From NCBI RefSeq assembly GCF_900172275.1, contig NZ_FWFT01000001.1, positions 558,001 to 622,000 on the forward strand: DNA of 64,000 bases, written 5' to 3'. This DNA comes from Pseudooctadecabacter jejudonensis (lineage in GTDB: Bacteria > Pseudomonadota > Alphaproteobacteria > Rhodobacterales > Rhodobacteraceae). Shown here piece after piece: positions 59,449 through 64,000 of this stretch. The translations under genes were made by a program, and so were the position numbers. The number at the start of each line of letters is the position of its first letter. Position 1 is the stretch's first letter. A model generated the notes under the pieces. The model did no database searches and had not been told where the DNA came from. It worked only from the letters and a program-made list of their open reading frames with translations.

Positions 59449-61311
59449 ATGTTACGCATCTCAGACATCACCTATTCCGTCGAAGGCCGCACGCTGCTGG
59501 AAAACACCTCGGTCGTCATCCCGACAGGTCACAAAGTGGGCCTCGTGGGCCGCAACGGCACCGGCAAAACCACGCTCTTTCGCATCATCCGCGGTGAAAT
59601 GGTGCTCGATACCGGCGACATTTCCCTGCCCAAGGGTTGGAAAATCGGTGGCGTCAGCCAAGAGGTGCCGGGCAACGAAGTCTCCCTGATCGACACGGTT
59701 CTGGCCGCCGACACCGAACGCGTGGCCCTTCTGGCCGAGGCAGAAACCGCCACCGATCCGGGCCGCATCGCCGACATCCAGACCCGCCTTGCCGATATCG
59801 ACGCTTGGTCGGCTGAGGCCCGCGCCTCCGCCATCCTCAAGGGGCTCGGATTTACCGCCGACGAACAGCTACAGCCCTGCTCTGCGTTCTCAGGCGGCTG
59901 GCGGATGCGCGTGGCATTGGCCGCGGTCCTGTTTTCTGAGCCTGACCTGCTGCTGCTGGACGAGCCGACAAACTACCTCGACCTCGAAGGCGCCCTCTGG
60001 CTTGAGGCGTATCTCGTCAAATATCCACACACCGTGCTGATCGTCAGCCACGACCGCGAACTGCTCAACCGCTCGGTGGGCGGCATTCTGCATCTCGAAG
60101 ACAAAACGTTGACCTATTACACCGGCAACTACGATTTCTTCGTCAAACAGCGGGCCGAAAAACGCGCTCTGCTGACCGCCGCCGCCAAAAAGCAAGAGGC
60201 CAAACGCGCCCACCTTGAGGCCTTCGTCACCCGCTTTAAGGCCAAGGCCTCAAAGGCCAAACAGGCACAATCGCGTGTGAAAATGCTCGAGAAAATGGAA
60301 ACCATTCGCGCGCCAGAAGACGCCGCGCGGACCGTCTTCACCTTTCCCAAACCCGAAGAACTCAGCCCGCCGATCATCGCCACCGAAGGCGTCGCGGTGG
60401 GCTATGATGACACGATTGTTCTCGATAAACTCGATCTGCGCATTGATCAGGACGACCGCATCGCCCTGCTGGGGCGCAACGGCGAAGGCAAATCAACACT
60501 CTCCAAGCTGCTGTCGGGCCGTCTGGACAAAAAGGGCGGAAAATTCGCCGCGTCGTCCAAACTGCGCATCGGGTTTTTCGCCCAGCATCAGGTGGATGAG
60601 CTGCGCGTGGACGAAACCCCACTTGACCATCTCTTCCGCGAACGCGCCCATGAGGGCGGCCCTAAACTGCGCGCGCGACTGGCGGGCTTCGGCCTCGGCG
60701 TCGATCAGGCCGAAACCCCTGTGGGCCGTCTCTCCGGCGGCCAAAAAGCGCGCCTGTCTCTGCTACTGGCCACCCTCGACGCGCCGCACCTTTTGATCCT
60801 CGATGAACCGACAAACCACCTCGACATCGAATCCCGTGAGGCCCTGGTCGAGGCATTGACCCGCTATTCCGGCGCCGTGATCCTCGTCTCCCACGACATG
60901 CACCTCCTGAGCCTCGTGGCCGACAGGCTCTGGCTTGTGAAAGACGGCCGCGTCAAACCCTACGATGACGACTTGCAGGCCTACCGCCGCATGCTCCTGA
61001 CGCCCGACACCCGCAAACAGGACAAAACCAAGGCCGCAAAACCCAAACCCGAAAAACCCAAAATCACCCGCGACCAACGCCTCGCGCTGAAGGCCGAGGT
61101 CCGCAAATGCGAAGACCGCGTCAATAAAATCAACGACATGGCCGACAAGCTTAGCAAAAAGCTGGCCGACCCCGCGCTCTATGAAGACAACCGCGTGGGA
61201 GAGCTCGAAACCTGGAACCGCAAATACGCCGAAGTCCGCGAGGCGATGGAAAAAGCCGAAAGCCTCTGGATGGCCGCCCTCGAAAAACTCGAAAAAGCGG
61301 ACTCGCCCTGA
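59449..61311 (+). CDS. ABC-F family ATPase, YheS type
   Basis: 620 aa from MLRISDITYSVEGR, the position where ABC-F proteins begin. An in-frame ATG at 59293 would add a repeat-coded leader. Two ATPase cassettes: GRNGTGKTTLF / FSGGWRMRVALA / LLLDEPTNYLDLE and GRNGEGKSTLSK / LSGGQKARLSLL / LILDEPTNHLDIE. The linker FKAKASKAKQAQSRVKMLEK is characteristic, and the C-terminal coiled coil from about 545 resembles YheS/Uup rather than EttA. Ribosome-associated translation factor by family. Confidence 0.93.
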   Translation: MLRISDITYSVEGRTLLENTSVVIPTGHKVGLVGRNGTGKTTLFRIIRGEMVLDTGDISLPKGWKIGGVSQEVPGNEVSLIDTVLAADTERVALLAEAETATDPGRIADIQTRLADIDAWSAEARASAILKGLGFTADEQLQPCSAFSGGWRMRVALAAVLFSEPDLLLLDEPTNYLDLEGALWLEAYLVKYPHTVLIVSHDRELLNRSVGGILHLEDKTLTYYTGNYDFFVKQRAEKRALLTAAAKKQEAKRAHLEAFVTRFKAKASKAKQAQSRVKMLEKMETIRAPEDAARTVFTFPKPEELSPPIIATEGVAVGYDDTIVLDKLDLRIDQDDRIALLGRNGEGKSTLSKLLSGRLDKKGGKFAASSKLRIGFFAQHQVDELRVDETPLDHLFRERAHEGGPKLRARLAGFGLGVDQAETPVGRLSGGQKARLSLLLATLDAPHLLILDEPTNHLDIESREALVEALTRYSGAVILVSHDMHLLSLVADRLWLVKDGRVKPYDDDLQAYRRMLLTPDTRKQDKTKAAKPKPEKPKITRDQRLALKAEVRKCEDRVNKINDMADKLSKKLADPALYEDNRVGELETWNRKYAEVREAMEKAESLWMAALEKLEKADSP

Positions 61312-61345
61312 CAGCCAGCCGAGGAGGGCGCAGTCCTGCCCCCCG

Positions 61346-61367
61346 TTTCGCTGTTTCAAAAATATGC
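61346..61367 (-). repeat. Dispersed motif C, copy 3
   Basis: Minus-strand reading TATTTTTGAAACAGCGAAA, one base from copies 1 and 2. It lies in the 88-bp gap between the ABC-F gene and marC. Here no obvious hairpin precedes the T-run on that strand. Confidence 0.75.
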
Positions 61368-61399
61368 ACATCCACGTCTGACCTCAAGAAGCCCCCTCC

Positions 61400-62026
61400 A
61401 TGGATCCAAACTTCCTCATCACCGCCTTCGTCGCCCTGTTTGTGGTCATCGACCCCATCGGCCTTGCGCCCTTGTTCGTGGCGCTGACCGCAGGCATGTC
61501 ACCGGAAAAACGTCGCCGGATCGCAGTCCGCGCGACAGCCGTGGCCGTGGGCGTGTTGCTGGTGTTTTCGATCTTCGGCGAAGGCATCCTCAACTTCATT
61601 GGCATCTCCATGCCCGCGTTCCGTATTGCGGGCGGCATCCTGCTGTTCCTGACCGCCCTCGATATGCTCTTCGAACGCCGCCAAAAACGGCGCGAGGATC
61701 AGGCCACGGATGACGATGACGAGCCCGACGATGACCCGTCCGTCTTCCCCCTCGCCATCCCCCTGATTGCAGGGCCCGGTGCCATTGCGACGGTCATTCT
61801 GCTGATCGGCCAAACCGAAGATGCCGCAGGCTATGCTTCGGTCATGGCTGTCCTCGCGGCCGTTCTGGCCCTGGTGTTCTTGATGTTTCTGATCGCCAGC
61901 CAGTTGGAACGTCTGCTGGGCAAAACAGGCATCACCGTGGTCACACGACTGCTGGGCATGCTTTTGGCAGCCCTGTCGGTGCAATTCGTCCTGGATGGTT
62001 TGCGCGGTTTCGGGATCGGCGGCTAA
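61400..62026 (+). CDS. MarC-family integral membrane protein
   Basis: 208 aa with six membrane segments. LFVVIDPIGLAPLFVALTAG and FGEGILNFIGISMPAFRIAG match the MarC family, as does PLAIPLIAGPGAIATVILLI. An acidic loop (DDDDEPDDDP) splits the halves. Function unsettled in the family. Its stop codon lies inside the 22-bp palindrome that also holds the holC stop. Confidence 0.92.
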   Translation: MDPNFLITAFVALFVVIDPIGLAPLFVALTAGMSPEKRRRIAVRATAVAVGVLLVFSIFGEGILNFIGISMPAFRIAGGILLFLTALDMLFERRQKRREDQATDDDDEPDDDPSVFPLAIPLIAGPGAIATVILLIGQTEDAAGYASVMAVLAAVLALVFLMFLIASQLERLLGKTGITVVTRLLGMLLAALSVQFVLDGLRGFGIGG

Positions 62027-62043
62027 AATTATATAATTTTAGC
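62022..62043. terminator. 22-bp AT-rich perfect palindrome carrying both stop codons (marC/holC)
   Basis: GCTAAAATTAT mirrored as ATAATTTTAGC without mismatch. The marC TAA is 62024-62026 and the holC TAA is 62039-62041 on the other strand. As RNA it gives a weak A/U hairpin, possibly a bidirectional terminator. Confidence 0.7.
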
Positions 62044-62497
62044 GTTCCGCCTTCATCTCCCAGCGTCCACTTTCCTGGCTCCAGTATTGGGCCTTGCAGC
62101 CCGCATCGGTCAGCGCCTTCCACTGCACCCGCGCGCGCGCCACAGCATCCCCGTCGTGCCCGTCAAAAATCACACAGGCCCGTTCAGACGCCCGAACTTC
62201 ATCCGGCGTCACATCGGCCCCATCCACAGACATCACACAGGTCGGCGCATTGGCCGCCCCCTGCCCCGTCGTCAATAAAATCGGCTGATCCGCGTCGTGA
62301 TCACCGCCCGCCAGACCGTGGGGCAAAAACCCCTCCGGCGGGCCTGCCCACAACGCCTGATCCAACCGCGCCATTGCGGCCGGATCCGTCCCACGCACCT
62401 CAATCACCCAGCCCGCCTGGCGCGATTTGTCCAGCAACATGGCCAAGGTCTGCGCGACGCTGGCTTGGGTCAGGTGATAAAAGTAAACCGCCCCCAT
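62039..62497 (-). CDS. holC: DNA polymerase III chi subunit
   Basis: 152 aa. MGAVYFYHLTQASVAQTLAM, then DKSRQAGWVIEVRGTDPAAM and ALWAGPPEGFLPHGLAGGDH, are the HolC blocks. RACVIFDGHDGDAVARARVQ follows. Chi links the clamp loader to SSB on the lagging strand. It lies 43 bp downstream of pepA, the usual pepA-holC order. Confidence 0.93.
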   Translation of the reverse strand: MGAVYFYHLTQASVAQTLAMLLDKSRQAGWVIEVRGTDPAAMARLDQALWAGPPEGFLPHGLAGGDHDADQPILLTTGQGAANAPTCVMSVDGADVTPDEVRASERACVIFDGHDGDAVARARVQWKALTDAGCKAQYWSQESGRWEMKAER

Positions 62498-62540
62498 CTG
62501 CTAGCCTTTCGCGCAGACGGCCGGCAAGACTGGATAAGCG

Positions 62541-64000
62541 TCACGTTTCATAATCATCCGCAATCAATCGGTTCAGCGCCATAACACCCCAGCCCGTGGC
62601 CCCCGCAGGCGCCAGCGCTGTCTCCGCCTTGACGGACGCGACACCGGCAATATCCAGATGGATCCACGGCGTGCCCTCTTTGATGAACCGTTGCAGGAAC
62701 TGCGCCGCCGTGATGGATCCCGCATCGCGCCCGCCCACGTTCTTCATATCCGCAATCCGCGACTTCAGCTTGGCATCATAAGCCGCGCCCATGGGCATGC
62801 GCCACGCGCCTTCATGTTCGGACGCCGCCGCCTTCAGGAACCGGTTGCACAGCGCGTCATCATTGGAAAACACGCCTGCGTTCTCATGGCCCAAGCCAAT
62901 GATGATGGCCCCCGTCAGGGTCGCCAGGTTGATCACGCCCGTGGGCTTGAACCGCTCTTGCGCGTACCACAGCACATCGGCCAGCACCAAACGTCCCTCG
63001 GCGTCGGTGTTGATCACCTCAATCGTGTCCCCTTTCATGGAGGTCACCACATCGCCGGGCCGCGTGGCGCGGTCGCTGGGCATGTTTTCCACCAACCCCA
63101 CAAGCCCCACGACGTTGGCGCGGGCCTTGCGCAACGCCAGCGTTTTCATCACGCCAGACACCACGCCCGCGCCACCCATATCCATGGTCATATCTTCCAT
63201 GCCGCCCGCAGGTTTCAGCGAAATGCCGCCCGTGTCAAAGACAACGCCCTTGCCGACCAAGGCAAACGGGGCCTCATCGCCGCCGCCATTCCACTGCATC
63301 ACCACCACCTTGGACGGGGACGCAGACCCAAGGCCCACACACAACAGCGACCCCATGCCAAGCTCTTCCAGCTTGTCTTCCTCCAGCACCTCAACCGTCA
63401 GGCCAATCGCCTCCATCTCCTTGAGACGATTGGCGAATTCCGTGGTGGTCAGGTGGTTGGCGGGCTCATTGGTCAGATCGCGGGTGAAGACCACGCCTTC
63501 CGCCACGGCCATCATCACATCGGCCGCCGCGCGCACCTCATCGGGCTGATTGGCCATCACGTCAATCGCCCCCACAGGGTCTGCATCTGCCGTCTTGTGC
63601 GCGGTAAACGTATAGCCGCGCAACGCACAGCCATAGGCCACGTCTGCCATCCGCCCGATGCTGCCGCCCAGGATCAACACATCATCGGTGCCGCGCGACT
63701 TGGCAATGGCGGCACCGGCTTTGCGGGCCACCTCAACCGATGGGCGGCGACCCATCTTGATCAGAATGACCTTGGAGGCCGCAATGCCCACCGGATAGGC
63801 CATGGTCAGGGCCTCACCCTCTTTGGCCTTCTCGAACGCCTCGCTTTCGACAACCCGCACAAGGGACTTTTTCGTCAGCGTGCTGACCTTGCGCGTCCCC
63901 TGATCCAGCTTGCCGTCCGGCGTGGCGAACACCACGATGGCACCGGTCCGGTCGGCCAGCACAGCAAGGTCGGTTTCGTGGATCGTGACAGTCGGCAAAG
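62541..64000 (-). CDS. pepA: Leucyl aminopeptidase (M17); 5' end possibly cut by the window edge
   Basis: About 485 residues are visible. The only start inside the window is a TTG at 63998, and the frame stays open to the edge, so the true start may lie outside. Metal-binding and catalytic motifs of family M17: LVGKGVVFDTGGISLKP and NTDAEGRLVLADVLWYA. EDMTMDMGGAGVVSGVM and ATLTGAIIIGLGHENAGVF are also present. It cleaves N-terminal residues in the cytoplasm. Followed by holC after 43 bp. Confidence 0.95.
   Translation of the reverse strand, partial: LPTVTIHETDLAVLADRTGAIVVFATPDGKLDQGTRKVSTLTKKSLVRVVESEAFEKAKEGEALTMAYPVGIAASKVILIKMGRRPSVEVARKAGAAIAKSRGTDDVLILGGSIGRMADVAYGCALRGYTFTAHKTADADPVGAIDVMANQPDEVRAAADVMMAVAEGVVFTRDLTNEPANHLTTTEFANRLKEMEAIGLTVEVLEEDKLEELGMGSLLCVGLGSASPSKVVVMQWNGGGDEAPFALVGKGVVFDTGGISLKPAGGMEDMTMDMGGAGVVSGVMKTLALRKARANVVGLVGLVENMPSDRATRPGDVVTSMKGDTIEVINTDAEGRLVLADVLWYAQERFKPTGVINLATLTGAIIIGLGHENAGVFSNDDALCNRFLKAAASEHEGAWRMPMGAAYDAKLKSRIADMKNVGGRDAGSITAAQFLQRFIKEGTPWIHLDIAGVASVKAETALAPAGATGWGVMALNRLIADDYET

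Overview
The window looks like chromosomal DNA of a marine alphaproteobacterium of the Roseobacter group (Rhodobacteraceae). The grounds are GC-rich coding sequence, a heterotetrameric sarcosine oxidase operon, a sorbitol/mannitol ABC operon of the Rhodobacter type, the imuA-imuB-dnaE2 mutasome behind an alphaproteobacterial LexA box (GAAC-N7-GAAC), an NAD-linked fds formate dehydrogenase and two TRAP transporters. Genes are packed tightly, with many 1-14 bp start/stop overlaps. I found no rRNA, tRNA, CRISPR array or intact transposase.

Layout. 1-3.9 kb: sarcosine oxidase soxB, then three small membrane-protein genes, soxD and the start of soxA, all on the minus strand. One of the small genes has visibly lower GC. 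4.1-6.0 kb: ccmI, ruvX and a DUF1289 gene. 6.0-6.5 kb: a repeat-rich gap. 6.5-9.0 kb: a 2-oxoglutarate dioxygenase-like gene, dusA, and a sulfotransferase gene broken by one in-frame stop. 9.3-17.2 kb: a catabolic island (Gfo/Idh/MocA oxidoreductase, GntR/UTRA regulator, SsuD-like sulfonate monooxygenase, aldo/keto reductase, flavin reductase, TRAP transporter). Its gene content resembles sulfoquinovose monooxygenase (sulfo-SMO) clusters, but with a TRAP importer. 17.3-20.4 kb: a Na+/H+ antiporter, a Sel1-repeat protein and a di-haem peroxidase. 20.4-24.4 kb: a tightly coupled four-gene minus-strand operon (acyltransferase-like, E1/ThiF-like, membrane sensor-like, Acg-type nitroreductase) of unknown function. 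24.5-30.7 kb: the SOS mutasome. 30.8-37.8 kb: fdsGBA-fdhD-fdsD with a LysR regulator. 37.9-42.1 kb: a pqiA-pqiA-pqiB-pqiC lipid-transport operon. 42.3-46.5 kb: a second TRAP transporter with a permuted-looking CoA-transferase. 46.6-51.1 kb: OmpA-family protein, a 38-aa small ORF, TfoX-C, DUF4112, lytic transglycosylase, an EamA transporter and ndk. 51.3-59.2 kb: the polyol operon smoEFGK-smoS-mtlK with its LacI regulator. 59.4-64 kb: a YheS-type ABC-F protein, marC, holC and pepA, which may run off the edge.

How it works together. The island imports and breaks down small organic solutes typical of algal exudates: methylated amines, formate, polyols, and probably a sulfonated sugar and an unknown carboxylate. 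Regulatory logic is readable in places. Matching LacI-type operators lie in front of both smoE and the lacI gene. A perfect inverted repeat lies in front of fdsG, and a related site lies in front of the LysR gene. A LexA box lies in front of imuA. Several short dispersed motifs recur: a T5-GAAG-type tail after terminator-like hairpins, and a 22-bp element that occurs four times, once inside dnaE2. A 269-bp element bounded by 32-bp inverted repeats separates the two polyol permease genes.
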